A DNA stretch of 64,000 nt. Origin: Mycolicibacter longobardus (lineage in GTDB: Bacteria > Actinomycetota > Actinomycetes > Mycobacteriales > Mycobacteriaceae). Below the pieces are notes generated by a model. That model ran no database searches. It saw only the letters and a program-made list of their open reading frames with translations, and was not told where the DNA came from. The DNA is taken from positions 62,001 through 126,000 of the forward strand of contig NZ_LQPG01000030.1 in assembly GCF_002102265.1 (NCBI RefSeq), given 5' to 3'. The position numbers and the translations under genes were made by a program. Below are positions 1-8,240 of this stretch, in pieces (the stretch's first letter is position 1; each line of letters begins with the position of its first letter).

Positions 1-978
1 GCGGTAGCGATCGTCCTGGCGGTTGGCGGCCCCCAGCATCGGCATCACCGCCGAGCCCGCCGGGATCGGCACACCCGACAACTCGGTGTCGCAGGCGGCC
101 ACCCTGGTGATGGTCAGCAGCGGCGCATCCCAGCGCACCCCTTCTTCGATGGCCTGCGGCAGCAGCGACCGGTCGGCGCGGACGGCCTCGAGTTGGTCGG
201 TGTGCGTGAGGAGCGCGAACAACAGGTTGCCCAATGAGCGGTAGGTGGTCTCGATACCCGCCGGCAGCAGCAGCCGCAGAAACGAGAAGATCTCCTCGTC
301 GGACAGCTTCTGCCCGTCGATCTCGGCATCGGCCAGTCGGCTGATCAAGTCGTTGCGCGGATCTTCGCGGCGGGCAGCCAGGATCGGGGTGAAGTAGTCG
401 CGCAGGGCTTCGGAGGCGGCCCGTCCGCGCTCGGGGTTGATGGTGAAGGACAGCAGGGAGATCGACCAGCGCTGAAACTGCTCATAGTCCCGCTCGGGCA
501 GGCCCAGGATCCGGGCGATGATCCGGGTCGGGTACTCGAAGTTGAACTCCTTCACCAGATCCGCGTGGCCACGGCCGGCGAACCGGTCGATCAGCTGATT
601 GGCAACCGGTATCACCAACTCCTGTTCCCAGCCGGCCACCGCCCTCGGGGAGAAGGCCTTGGACACCAGCGCCCGGTGCCGGCCGTGCTGGGGCTCGTCC
701 ATCCCCAGCATCACCTGCTTGCCGAGCACATCGCCGAAGGTGTCGATGATGATCGCCGACGAGAATGTCTCGTTGTCGCGCAACATCTTCACCACGTCTT
801 CGTGGCGGTACACCATGAACACCGGTTTGGATTCCTCGTGCGGCATCCCCGAGATGTCGATGCGCTGAACGGGCTCCTCTCGGCGCAGCCGGGCCAGTTC
901 GGTGTAGGGGTCGCGGACATCGCCGGAGACCACGTCATCGAACGCGCCGAAATCCTCTAAGTCGTCGAACAACTGCAT
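1..978 (-). CDS. cytochrome P450, C-terminus cut by window edge
   Basis: Reading the minus strand from the ATG at 978 gives an open frame (MQLFDDLEDFGAFDD...) that runs off the left edge after about 326 codons. It carries the P450 I-helix oxygen-activation motif AGIETT and the K-helix ExxR motif (EEGVR). The heme-binding cysteine loop would lie beyond base 1. The intermediate open frames here are shadows. It lies 48 bp downstream of the AveC-like gene on the same strand, so the two probably share the promoter near 2155-2190 and the operator-like repeat there. P450s of this kind hydroxylate lipids or sterols; the substrate cannot be read from sequence. Confidence 0.9.
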   Translation of the reverse strand, partial: MQLFDDLEDFGAFDDVVSGDVRDPYTELARLRREEPVQRIDISGMPHEESKPVFMVYRHEDVVKMLRDNETFSSAIIIDTFGDVLGKQVMLGMDEPQHGRHRALVSKAFSPRAVAGWEQELVIPVANQLIDRFAGRGHADLVKEFNFEYPTRIIARILGLPERDYEQFQRWSISLLSFTINPERGRAASEALRDYFTPILAARREDPRNDLISRLADAEIDGQKLSDEEIFSFLRLLLPAGIETTYRSLGNLLFALLTHTDQLEAVRADRSLLPQAIEEGVRWDAPLLTITRVAACDTELSGVPIPAGSAVMPMLGAANRQDDRYR

Positions 979-1026
979 GAGTGCTCCTTCAGCTGGCCGG
1001 GAATGGTGATGACACCTGAGCGCGGC

Positions 1027-2154
1027 TCACCCATCGCCAGGTCCGCACCGTCCGCCGTCGGGCGGCGGTTGCACATCCGGCCGCCCGTTCGGCTGGCCGC
1101 TCTGCCAGGTCGCCCACTTACCCACCGAGTACGGTCCGGGCTGGCCCGCCATCTCGTAGAAGCCTTGTGGATCATAGATTTTCGCCTCCGGATATGGCCA
1201 GGGGCAGGCGACCGTCCGGGACAGGTGCGCCATCTTGACCAGGGCGAAGGTGCCGCCGTAGCAGAAGTAGCCGAGGTTTATCAGCACCAGCATCACCGCG
1301 AACATGCCCAGGGTCGGCCGGCCGGCGAAGATCTTCGCCCGCTGCGCCAATTTCTCGGCCACGGTGCGGCCGGTGTCGTCCCGGTACAACAACACTCCGG
1401 CGGGAACCATGACGAAGTTGACCGCCAGAATCTCGACGATCAACGGGAACTGGTGCGTCTGGCCGGCGAAGAGCGACCCGATCGGCACCTGGGAGTAGAT
1501 GTACATCCCGGTCTGGACCAGGGTTATCTCCAACGCCGCGTCCAGCAACATCCCGAACGGGAGGATGCAGATCGCCAGGCTGATCAGCGGGTGGCGCCAC
1601 ACGAATGAGTCGACGGGTCGCCGGGCCTGAATCCGGCGCAGCAGCCAGATGCCCGGGAAGTAGGGCAACAGGTAGAACATGATGTAGCCGAGCACCACAA
1701 ACGGCTCGACGGTCGGCGAGAGGGAGACCAGCGGCCAGTCCTCGGGCAGGTGATGCAACTCCGGGTTGTAAACCGCGAACGGCCCCCAGTTCATGATCGG
1801 GTCCTGCCAGACGATCAACGTCGTGACAATCCCCATCAACAACACCGGGTGATACGGATGCCGACGCCACACCACCACGTAGGTGACCGTGATGAGAACC
1901 ATCACCACGACGGTGAATGCCTCCAGCAGTCCCAGCCAGTGTTCATAGCCGAACAACACCGGCACCGGTCGCGGCGACCCCGTGACCGCGGCGTTGCGGA
2001 CCCGGTCAGACCCCAGACCCGTGCGGGCATTGGCGAGAAAGAAGACGAGCACGCCGATCGCAACGGCGACCCATGCCCATACCCACGGCGATCCTCGTTT
2101 CGATTCGGCGGCAAGTGTGGCGTGGGTCTGCTCGACCTCTGCTGCGGTCATCAA
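1027..2154 (-). CDS. AveC-like (spirocyclase AveC family) polytopic membrane protein
   Basis: 375 aa with about seven or eight hydrophobic segments. The central motif runs VWQDPIMNW, then PFAVYNPEL, SPTVEPF and TGMYIYSQ, and the tail has ACPWPYPEAK and YDPQGFYE. The same order occurs in the 378-aa protein at 51141-52277, to which it is clearly paralogous, and more loosely in the one at 5413-6207. These motifs match the family named after AveC, a bifunctional dehydratase/spiroketal cyclase of avermectin biosynthesis; in mycobacteria the activity is unknown. It heads a minus-strand unit with the P450 at 1-978. A regulon repeat lies 18 bp before its ATG, so it is probably repressed by a tandem-TetR protein. 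Confidence 0.85.
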   Translation of the reverse strand: MMTAAEVEQTHATLAAESKRGSPWVWAWVAVAIGVLVFFLANARTGLGSDRVRNAAVTGSPRPVPVLFGYEHWLGLLEAFTVVVMVLITVTYVVVWRRHPYHPVLLMGIVTTLIVWQDPIMNWGPFAVYNPELHHLPEDWPLVSLSPTVEPFVVLGYIMFYLLPYFPGIWLLRRIQARRPVDSFVWRHPLISLAICILPFGMLLDAALEITLVQTGMYIYSQVPIGSLFAGQTHQFPLIVEILAVNFVMVPAGVLLYRDDTGRTVAEKLAQRAKIFAGRPTLGMFAVMLVLINLGYFCYGGTFALVKMAHLSRTVACPWPYPEAKIYDPQGFYEMAGQPGPYSVGKWATWQSGQPNGRPDVQPPPDGGRCGPGDG

Positions 2155-2171
2155 TCATTCCTCTACGCAGG

Positions 2172-2188
2172 AACCTAAGATTTGTTCA
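2172..2188 (-). promoter_or_regulatory. putative Mce3R-like operator (copy 1)
   Basis: AACCTAAGATTTGTTCA resembles the 17-bp repeat found upstream of other genes in this window. It sits about 17 bp before the AveC-like ATG at 2154, where a bound repressor could block transcription or initiation. Confidence 0.5.
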
Positions 2189-2298
2189 GATCATAGCGCG
2201 TGGCGAGTCACACCGTCAATCGCCTACCGGCCATGGCTCGCAAGGGATACATCATTGCAAGTCAGGGCGGCCGCACAGGCGGCGAACATCGATTCGTT

Positions 2299-2315
2299 GA
2301 CCAGATATCTGTTCC
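2299..2315 (+). promoter_or_regulatory. putative Mce3R-like operator (copy 2)
   Basis: GACCAGATATCTGTTCC is a near-palindrome (core AGATATCT) about 48 bp before the SDR start at 2364. With copy 1 it fills the divergent intergenic region between the AveC-like gene and the SDR gene. Confidence 0.55.
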
Positions 2316-2363
2316 AAAGTAGAGTCCGCCACCATCGTGCCCGATGACGTGAGGCAGTCGCAG

Positions 2364-3293
2364 ATGATCGATTTCACCGGACAGGTCGCCATTGTCACCG
2401 GAGCGGGCCGAGGCCTGGGCCGGCTCTACGCGATCGAACTCGCCCGGCGGGGCGCCTCGGTGGTCGTCAACGACCTCGGCGGATCGATGCACGGCGAAGG
2501 GTCGGACACCAAGGTCGCCGATCTGGTCGTCGAGGAGATCACCGACGGCGGCGGAAAGGCGGTGGCATCCTACGATTCGGTCGACAACCCTGCCGGCGGC
2601 CAGGCCATTGTCGACGCTGCGTTGGAGCGCTTCGGCCGGATCGATGCGGTGGTCAGCAACGCCGGCATTTTCAACAGCATTCCCTTTGAGGAGCTGTCCG
2701 CCGACGACTGGCGACACATGCTGCGGGTGCACCTGGACGGCGCCTTCTATCTGAGCCAGCCCGCGTACCGCATCATGAAAAGTCAGGGCTATGGCCGGTT
2801 CGTCTTCATCTCGTCGTCGGGCGGGATGTTCGGGCAGCCGCTGGAAGCCCACTACGCCGCGGCCAAGGCCGGTCTCGTCGGCCTGTCGAACGTGCTCGCG
2901 ATCGAGGGCCAACCCCACGGCATCCATTCCAATACCGTTCTGCCGTTTGGATTTTCACGCATGGTGACCGAGACCGTCGGCGACCCGAGAGCCCTCCAGG
3001 AGACGGGCTTCCTCAAGGCGATTCGGCCGGAGTTGGTGGTGCCGATGGTGGTATACCTCGCCAGCCGTTCCTGCGACCTCACCCATCAGAACTACTCCGC
3101 CTGCGCCGGCCGGTTCGCACGTGTCTTCGTCGGCCTGGGCCGGGGTTGGCTCGCCGGATCCGACGAGGTTCCCACTGCCGACGACATCGCCACGCACCTG
3201 GCAGCGGTCTCCGCAGCCGAGCCGTTCACGGTGCCCGCCTCCATCTTCGACGAGGTGTTCGGCGTCTGCGAACGAGTCGGCATCGCCATCTGA
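2364..3293 (+). CDS. short-chain dehydrogenase/reductase, HSD17B4-like
   Basis: 309 aa from the ATG at 2364; GAGG at 2351 gives a good ribosome-binding site, so I prefer it to the GTG at 2337. N-terminal Rossmann motif TGAGRGLGR, then VVNDLGG, which is typical of the SDR domain of multifunctional enzyme 2 (17-beta-HSD4), SNAG in place of NNAG, and the catalytic pair YAAAK. These enzymes oxidise 3-hydroxyacyl-CoA or hydroxysteroids with NAD. It resembles the SDR at 47746-48657 in the second half of the regulon. It converges with the P450 at 3298, only 4 bp apart, and carries regulon copy 2 in its promoter. Confidence 0.9.
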   Translation: MIDFTGQVAIVTGAGRGLGRLYAIELARRGASVVVNDLGGSMHGEGSDTKVADLVVEEITDGGGKAVASYDSVDNPAGGQAIVDAALERFGRIDAVVSNAGIFNSIPFEELSADDWRHMLRVHLDGAFYLSQPAYRIMKSQGYGRFVFISSSGGMFGQPLEAHYAAAKAGLVGLSNVLAIEGQPHGIHSNTVLPFGFSRMVTETVGDPRALQETGFLKAIRPELVVPMVVYLASRSCDLTHQNYSACAGRFARVFVGLGRGWLAGSDEVPTADDIATHLAAVSAAEPFTVPASIFDEVFGVCERVGIAI

Positions 3294-3297
3294 TGCG

Positions 3298-4500
3298 TCA
3301 TCCGGTGACGACGGGTAACCGCGCCCACCCGCGCACACTGGCGGTGTGCGCGCGTTGGGCGCCGGCGTAGTCGACTTCCCAGTCGGGCCACCGCTTCAGG
3401 ACCTCCTCGAAGGCCACCCGGGCTTCCAACCGGGCCAGCGCCGACCCGAGGCAGAAGTGCACCCCCTTGCCGAAGCTGAGGTGGCCGCCCTCGCGGTGAA
3501 TGTCGAAGCGGTCCGGGTCGCGGAAATGCCGGGGATCACGGTTGGCGGAACCGTTGAGCAGCAACATGAACGACCCTTGCGGAACCAGGCGGCCGTAGTG
3601 CTCGGCGTCGTGCGCGACGTAGCGGGCCTGCACCGGCGACGGGGGCTCGTAGCGCAGCGTCTCTTCAACCGCACTCGGGATCAGGGCAGCATCGCGGGCG
3701 AGCTCGCGACGTTGATCCGGATGATCCGAGAGCAGTTGCGCCATGAAACCGATCAGCCGGGCCGTTGTCTCATTCCCGGCGCCGGCGATCATTGCGGTAT
3801 ATGCGAGAACCTCGGTGCGCGACAACGGACGTCGGGTGCCGTCGGGCTCGTCGATCTCCGCCCGCAACAGGTCGGTCATCAGGTCGTCCGAGGGATGGCC
3901 GGCCCGCCACTCGATGTACTCGGCGAACATGACCATGGTGTCGGCGAATATCTTCTGACTGATGTCGCCGGGTTCGCGCCCGTCGGCCATCTCGATGAGC
4001 GAGCCGTTGCGGTCCCGGATCGCCTCTTGGTCCTTCTCCGGGATGCCGAGCAGATACCCGATCGTCCGCATCGGCATCACCGCCCCGAGGTCGGCGATGA
4101 AATCGAAGCCACCGGCACCGACGAGCGGATCCAACTCCTTGACGCAGAACTCCCGGACCAGAGGTTCTACGGCCAGCATTCGGCGCGGGGTGAAGACCCG
4201 CGAGAGCAGGCTGCGGTGCAGATCGTGCAGTGGGGGGTCCTCGAACAGCAGGATTCCCGGCGGCACCTCAAGGTTGTTGAACAAGATGTCCGCGGTGGTC
4301 CCGCGGCCGGAGCGGTAGGTGTCCCAGTTCGGCAGTTCGCGTGCCACGTCCTCGTACCGGCTCAGTGCATAGAAGTTGTACTTCTCGTTGTAGTACAACG
4401 GCGATTCTTCGCGCATGCGCTTCCACACCGGATACGGGTCGTCGTCGATATCGCGGTCGAACGGGTCGTAGTACAAGTCGATCGCGCTGGCGCCGGTCAT
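3298..4500 (-). CDS. cytochrome P450
   Basis: 400 aa, the usual length of a soluble bacterial P450. Visible motifs are the I-helix AGAGNETT (about residue 240), the K-helix ExxR (EETLRYEPP), and the heme loop FGKGVHFCLG (about residues 345-354) with the thiolate cysteine. It needs an external ferredoxin; none lies next to it. It starts 36 bp downstream of the TetR gene on the same strand, suggesting a TetR-P450 operon read from the operator cluster at 5230-5271. CYP family assignment needs database comparison. Confidence 0.95.
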   Translation of the reverse strand: MTGASAIDLYYDPFDRDIDDDPYPVWKRMREESPLYYNEKYNFYALSRYEDVARELPNWDTYRSGRGTTADILFNNLEVPPGILLFEDPPLHDLHRSLLSRVFTPRRMLAVEPLVREFCVKELDPLVGAGGFDFIADLGAVMPMRTIGYLLGIPEKDQEAIRDRNGSLIEMADGREPGDISQKIFADTMVMFAEYIEWRAGHPSDDLMTDLLRAEIDEPDGTRRPLSRTEVLAYTAMIAGAGNETTARLIGFMAQLLSDHPDQRRELARDAALIPSAVEETLRYEPPSPVQARYVAHDAEHYGRLVPQGSFMLLLNGSANRDPRHFRDPDRFDIHREGGHLSFGKGVHFCLGSALARLEARVAFEEVLKRWPDWEVDYAGAQRAHTASVRGWARLPVVTG

Positions 4501-4536
4501 GTGTCACGTCCCTTCGGCGGAGATGAACTGGGTGAA

Positions 4537-5187
4537 CTAGTGGTTGCGGTGCAGGAAGCCGTGCAGGCTCGCCTGGGTGAGTTCCTCGACGATCACCTTT
4601 CGCGACGGCGGCCTGGAACCGAAGTAGGTCGAGCGCAGAGCCGCCATCCCGGCGATCATCGCCACGGTGGAGTGCGCAGGCAGGTTCGGGTGCGCCGACC
4701 CGATCGACCGCAGGTTCATGCCCTCCGCGCTGATCTGGCCGAGCAGCGTGATCGCCCGTCTGACATCGGCGATGCCGGCCTCGACCATCTCGTCCTCGCT
4801 GAGGGCGTCCGACGCCATGAGCGTCACCAGCAGACCCTGATGACGGACGAACACGTCATAGAGCCGGCCGACGAAATGCCGGGCCAGTTCTTCCTCGCCG
4901 GTCTGCTCCGGATCGAGCGACTGCCAAGTCTGGCCGAACTCATCGACGAAGCTGGTGAAGGGCTCGACGAGCGCCTCCCGGAACAGCATTGCCTTCGAAC
5001 CGAAGTGGCGGAACAGCAGGGGCTCGGTGACCCCGGCCGCCTGGGCGATCTCACGCGTGGTGGTGCTGCGATAGTCCTGGCGGGCGAAGAGGTCTCGCGC
5101 CGCGTCGAGTAGGAGCCGACGCGGCTCGCCACGGGGCCGGCGGATCGCCGGCGCAGGCCGTTCGGCGTTGGGCACTGGCTGGGACAA
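4537..5187 (-). CDS. TetR-family transcriptional regulator
   Basis: 216 aa. The N-terminal helix-turn-helix spans about residues 24-70, with LLLDAARDLFARQDY and TTREIAQAAGVTEPLLFRHFGSK, the canonical TetR fold start. The C-terminal ligand domain is not assignable. It is transcribed together with the P450 at 3298-4500 and divergently from the small membrane ORF and AveC-like gene at 5300-6207. Two palindromes in the 112-bp intergenic gap are its likely operators, so it probably represses itself and both divergent units. Confidence 0.9.
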   Translation of the reverse strand: MSQPVPNAERPAPAIRRPRGEPRRLLLDAARDLFARQDYRSTTTREIAQAAGVTEPLLFRHFGSKAMLFREALVEPFTSFVDEFGQTWQSLDPEQTGEEELARHFVGRLYDVFVRHQGLLVTLMASDALSEDEMVEAGIADVRRAITLLGQISAEGMNLRSIGSAHPNLPAHSTVAMIAGMAALRSTYFGSRPPSRKVIVEELTQASLHGFLHRNH

Positions 5188-5232
5188 GTTATCTCACTCC
5201 TGGAAATCACCCTGGACGGCTGACGCTTTTAG

Positions 5233-5248
5233 GATAGTGTCCACTATC
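5233..5248. promoter_or_regulatory. TetR operator candidate, site 1
   Basis: GATAGT-GTCC-ACTATC: two perfect 6-bp inverted arms around a 4-bp centre, in the divergent gap between the TetR gene and the small ORF at 5300. A second, weaker copy begins 23 bp later. Confidence 0.6.
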
Positions 5249-5255
5249 TAGTTTA

Positions 5256-5271
5256 GATAGTATCCACTAGC
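5256..5271. promoter_or_regulatory. TetR operator candidate, site 2
   Basis: GATAGT-ATCC-ACTAGC repeats site 1 with a less perfect right arm. The 23-bp offset is about two helical turns, which would put two dimers on nearly the same face of the DNA. Confidence 0.5.
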
Positions 5272-5299
5272 TACAAGAGATGCCGAAGGAGGCGCGAAC

Positions 5300-5416
5300 G
5301 TGGGCGCTGTCATCATGCTGGGCACGCTGTTCGGATTGATCGCCCTGGTGTTCGGTCTCGTACTGCGCTACGACCCCGAAGCCGGATGCACCCGGAACCA
5401 GGAGAGCCGGCCATGA
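5300..5416 (+). CDS. 38-aa small membrane protein
   Basis: A GTG at 5300 follows a strong ribosome-binding site (GAAGGAGG, 5284-5291) and opens a 38-codon frame. One hydrophobic stretch (residues 3-22, MLGTLFGLIALVFGLVLRY region) is followed by a short charged tail with one cysteine. Its stop overlaps the ATG of the next gene in an ATGA arrangement (5413-5416), which indicates translational coupling to the AveC-like protein. I recognise no family. The ribosome-binding site and overlap make it more than a chance frame; it may be a subunit or stabiliser of the downstream membrane protein. Confidence 0.65.
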   Translation: MGAVIMLGTLFGLIALVFGLVLRYDPEAGCTRNQESRP

Positions 5417-6207
5417 ACAACGGGCTGACTCCCCTGCTGACCGCCGGTATCGCCTTCGCCTACATCGGCGGCATCGGGTTCACCGCCGTCGGGGTATATC
5501 TGAGCGTTCGCCGGCGTCGGCTGCACCCACTGCTGCTGCTCTGCATCTCCGCCATCTCGTTCTCGTGGATCGAGGCTCCCTACGACTGGGCCATGTATGC
5601 GCAGTTCCCGCCGGCCTTGCCGCGCATGCCGTCGTGGTGGCCGTTGAACATGACGTGGGGCGGTCTGCCCTCGTCGGTGCCCATCGGCTACATCGCCTAC
5701 TTCGTGTTGCCGGCGATCCTGGGCGCGGCGCTCGGGCGGTGGCTGTGCGCGAAATTCCGCTGGCGCAGGCCGCTCACGCTCCTGAGCGTGGGCCTTGTCG
5801 TCGGCTTCTGCTGGGCACTGATGTTCAACGCGTTCCTGGGCGCACGGCTGGGAATCTTCCACTACGGCTATGTGATTCCCGGCCTCGCACTGCGGGAGGG
5901 CACCAAGTTCCAGTATCCGATCTACGACTCGCTGGCCATGGGCGTGCAGATGATGGTCTTCACCTACCTGCTCGGCCGGACGGACTCGCAGGGACGAAAC
6001 GTCATCGAGATGTGGGCCGACAAACGCTCGGCGAGTCGGCTGCAATCGTCGATCCTGTCCATCGTCGCGGTCATCGCCATCGGCAACGGGCTCTACGGCG
6101 CGGTCTTCGCTCCCCATCTCGCCACCAAACTCGGGGGTTGGGTGACCGCGGGACCCACTGAACCACTGTTCCCCGGCGTACCCAACCAGCCGCTGGTGGG
6201 TCGCTGA
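5413..6207 (+). CDS. AveC-like polytopic membrane protein, short form
   Basis: 264 aa from the ATG at 5413, which overlaps the stop of the 38-aa ORF; an ATG at 5386 would lie inside that ORF and is less likely. About seven hydrophobic segments. FSWIEAPYDWAMYAQF aligns in position with VWQDPIMNWAPFAVYN of the larger AveC-like proteins, and FHYGYVIPG with their TGMYIYSQV. It is about 110 residues shorter than the paralogues at 1027 and 51141 and lacks their C-terminal ACPWPYPEAK tail. Control is probably by the local TetR rather than the Mce3R-like repeat. Confidence 0.75.
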   Translation: MNNGLTPLLTAGIAFAYIGGIGFTAVGVYLSVRRRRLHPLLLLCISAISFSWIEAPYDWAMYAQFPPALPRMPSWWPLNMTWGGLPSSVPIGYIAYFVLPAILGAALGRWLCAKFRWRRPLTLLSVGLVVGFCWALMFNAFLGARLGIFHYGYVIPGLALREGTKFQYPIYDSLAMGVQMMVFTYLLGRTDSQGRNVIEMWADKRSASRLQSSILSIVAVIAIGNGLYGAVFAPHLATKLGGWVTAGPTEPLFPGVPNQPLVGR

Positions 6208-6233
6208 CCCGCGAGCAGCCCGGCGCTCCGACC

Positions 6234-6250
6234 AACCAAATACTTGTCCC
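6234..6250 (+). promoter_or_regulatory. putative Mce3R-like operator (copy 3)
   Basis: AACCAAATACTTGTCCC, one of the closest matches to the repeat consensus, lies in the mce leader about 260 bp before yrbEA. Confidence 0.6.
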
Positions 6251-6361
6251 ATTCCGCAACCGCCGGGAGCGATTCACCCGCTCCGGATCTCGATCTGTGC
6301 ACGATCCGCGCCGTAAACAGCCGTTGACCGCTCCCAGATCGCGCGATAGGCTCCGCTCACT

Positions 6362-6378
6362 AAACCAAACATTGGGTC
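6362..6378 (+). promoter_or_regulatory. putative Mce3R-like operator (copy 4)
   Basis: AAACCAAACATTGGGTC is a more diverged repeat copy (right half GGGTC) 130 bp before the yrbEA start. Two copies before one operon could allow cooperative repression. Confidence 0.45.
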
Positions 6379-6508
6379 AGCGATGCCGGGTGATGGCGGC
6401 AGAACTGCCGCGGTTTGGGCGCCGGTTTGGTCCGCACGTCGATCGCCGGCCTCGCGTCCGATGGTGACTTTCGGGTCGCCGTCGTCGAGTAGAACGGGGA
6501 GGGTCCGC

Positions 6509-7375
6509 TTGACTGTCTCATCGGAGCGGGAAGTGGACGCCGACGACCGTGCGCCGGTTGCCGAAGTCGCAACGTGGATTCGGTCCTACGTCCGCTCGCA
6601 TCCGCTGCAGTCATTGGGAACGGTGGGCGGTCAGACGACGCTGGGCCTACGCACCGTTCAGTATCTGTTCCTCGACCTGTTCACCGGACGCTTCGCGATA
6701 TCGGAGTTCGTCAAGCAGGCGGCATTCATGGCGGGTACCGCCCTGTTGCCGACACTGCTGGTCACGATTCCGGTCGGGGTCACCCTGTCCATCCAGTTCG
6801 CCGTTCTGGCCGGGCAGGTCGGCGCCGAGTCCCTGTCGGGCGCCGCGAACGGACTGGTGGTGATTCGGCAAGGCGCTCCCCTGGTGGCCGCGATACTGCT
6901 CGCGGCAGCAGTCGGCTCGGCGGTGAGCGCGGACCTGGGCTCGCGAACCATGCGCGAAGAAATCGATGCGATGGAGGTGATGGGGGTTTCGGTGGTGCGC
7001 CGCTTGGTCGTTCCACGGTTCGCCGCGCTCATTCTGGTCGGCGTCGCGCTGACCGGGCTCGCGACGTGCGCCGGCTTCTTCGTCGGCTATCTGTTCAACG
7101 TCTACGTACAGAGCGGAACACCCGGATCCTTCGTCGCGACCTTCGCGTCGTTCGCGACCGTCGACGACCTGGTCCTGGCCCTGGCCAAGGCCATCGCGTT
7201 CGGAGCGATCGTCGCGGTGGTGGCCTGCCACAAAGGGCTGGACACCCGCGGCGGACCGGCCGGCGTTGCCAACTCGGTCAACGCCGCGGTGGTGGAATCG
7301 ATCCTGCTGCTGATGATCGTCAACGTCGGAATGAGCCAGCTCTACCTGCTGCTCTTTCCCAAAGCGAGCCTGTAA
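6509..7375 (+). CDS. yrbEA: YrbE/MlaE-type MCE transporter permease A
   Basis: 288 aa from a TTG at 6509 preceded by GGGGAGGG (6496-6503). This gives a normal YrbE length; the longer frame from 6383 adds an arginine-rich stretch unlike the family. It has MlaE permease features: several membrane spans, and the cytoplasmic loop REEIDAMEVMGVSVVRRLVVPR that couples to the ATPase. It forms the inner-membrane channel of the Mce importer with the next gene. The ATPase (MceG) is not encoded in the window, as usual in mycobacteria. First gene of an eight-gene yrbE-mce operon. Confidence 0.93.
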   Translation: MTVSSEREVDADDRAPVAEVATWIRSYVRSHPLQSLGTVGGQTTLGLRTVQYLFLDLFTGRFAISEFVKQAAFMAGTALLPTLLVTIPVGVTLSIQFAVLAGQVGAESLSGAANGLVVIRQGAPLVAAILLAAAVGSAVSADLGSRTMREEIDAMEVMGVSVVRRLVVPRFAALILVGVALTGLATCAGFFVGYLFNVYVQSGTPGSFVATFASFATVDDLVLALAKAIAFGAIVAVVACHKGLDTRGGPAGVANSVNAAVVESILLLMIVNVGMSQLYLLLFPKASL

Positions 7376-7380
7376 CCGCG

Positions 7381-8238
7381 ATGACCGTAGCCGTCTACCG
7401 CCCGCGCGCGGTCCAGCAGTTCCTCCGGGGAATCGAGGTCGGCTGGCTGCCCATCGCCAAGGCCGGCCACATGCTGGACTTCATCTGCCAGGTGGTCTTC
7501 GCGGTCCCCGTCATGTTTGCTCGCTATCGACGGGAGTTCGTCCGCAACCTGTCCGACATCGCTTGGGGCAACGGAGCGCTCGTCGTGGGGGGCGGAACGA
7601 TGGGAGTCTCCGTCGTACTGGGCATCACCGCCGGAGCACTGCTGGCGATCGAGGGCTACAACGCGCTGAACCTGTTGGGTCTGGGCCCGGCCACCGGTCT
7701 GCTGTCATCATGGGGCTCAACCCGCGAGCTGGTGCCCGTCATGATCGCGATCGCGTTCACCACCCAGGCCGGCTGCCGTTTCACCGCCCAACTGGGCGCC
7801 ATGCGCATTGCCGAAGAGATCGACGCGATGGACGCCCTGGCGATCAAACCGATTCCGTACCTCGTGACAACCCGGGTCGCCGCCTCCGTTCTGGCCGCCA
7901 TTCCGTTGTTCCTGGTGTGCCTGGCCGCGGCCTATCTGTCCGCGCAGGTTGTGGTCGGCATCATCGCCGATACCTCCGCGGGCACCTATGGGCACTACTT
8001 TTCGCTGTTCAGCAGCGGGCGTGATGTCTTCTACGCGACGATCAAGGGAGTCATCTTCATCTTCTTCGCCGCCGTAATTCAGTGCTACTACGGATACTTC
8101 GCCTCCGGCGGTCCGCAGGGCGTCGGTGTGGCCGCCGGCCACGCGATGCGGGCCACGATCACGGTGGTGATCATCTTGAACGCGCTGCTGACCATGGCGA
8201 TGTGGGGCGTCAACGCCGGCGCGAGGTTCGGTGGCTGA
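7381..8238 (+). CDS. yrbEB: YrbE/MlaE-type MCE transporter permease B
   Basis: 285 aa, starting 5 bp after yrbEA. MlaE-family permease with the coupling loop AEEIDAMDALAIKPIPYLVTTR in the middle and four or five membrane spans. It should form a heterodimer with YrbEA as the permease core of the Mce lipid importer. It ends 2 bp before mceA, so it is tightly co-transcribed. Confidence 0.95.
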   Translation: MTVAVYRPRAVQQFLRGIEVGWLPIAKAGHMLDFICQVVFAVPVMFARYRREFVRNLSDIAWGNGALVVGGGTMGVSVVLGITAGALLAIEGYNALNLLGLGPATGLLSSWGSTRELVPVMIAIAFTTQAGCRFTAQLGAMRIAEEIDAMDALAIKPIPYLVTTRVAASVLAAIPLFLVCLAAAYLSAQVVVGIIADTSAGTYGHYFSLFSSGRDVFYATIKGVIFIFFAAVIQCYYGYFASGGPQGVGVAAGHAMRATITVVIILNALLTMAMWGVNAGARFGG

Positions 8239-8240
8239 CC

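Larger units (their letters stand above)
6208..6508 (+). other. 301-bp leader of the mce operon
   Basis: No gene is visible here. The stretch holds two copies of the regulon repeat (6234-6250 and 6362-6378), so the mce promoter is probably in this interval. An upstream in-frame extension of the first mce gene back to 6383 is open but lacks conserved YrbE sequence. Confidence 0.6.

Noticed and set aside
3346..5112. 588-codon plus-strand frame over P450 and TetR
   Set aside because: Its composition is arginine/valine-rich and it has no motifs, while both minus-strand genes have intact motifs.
6383..6508. N-terminal extension of YrbEA
   Set aside because: Adds arginine-rich sequence unlike YrbE proteins; the TTG at 6509 has a much better ribosome-binding site.
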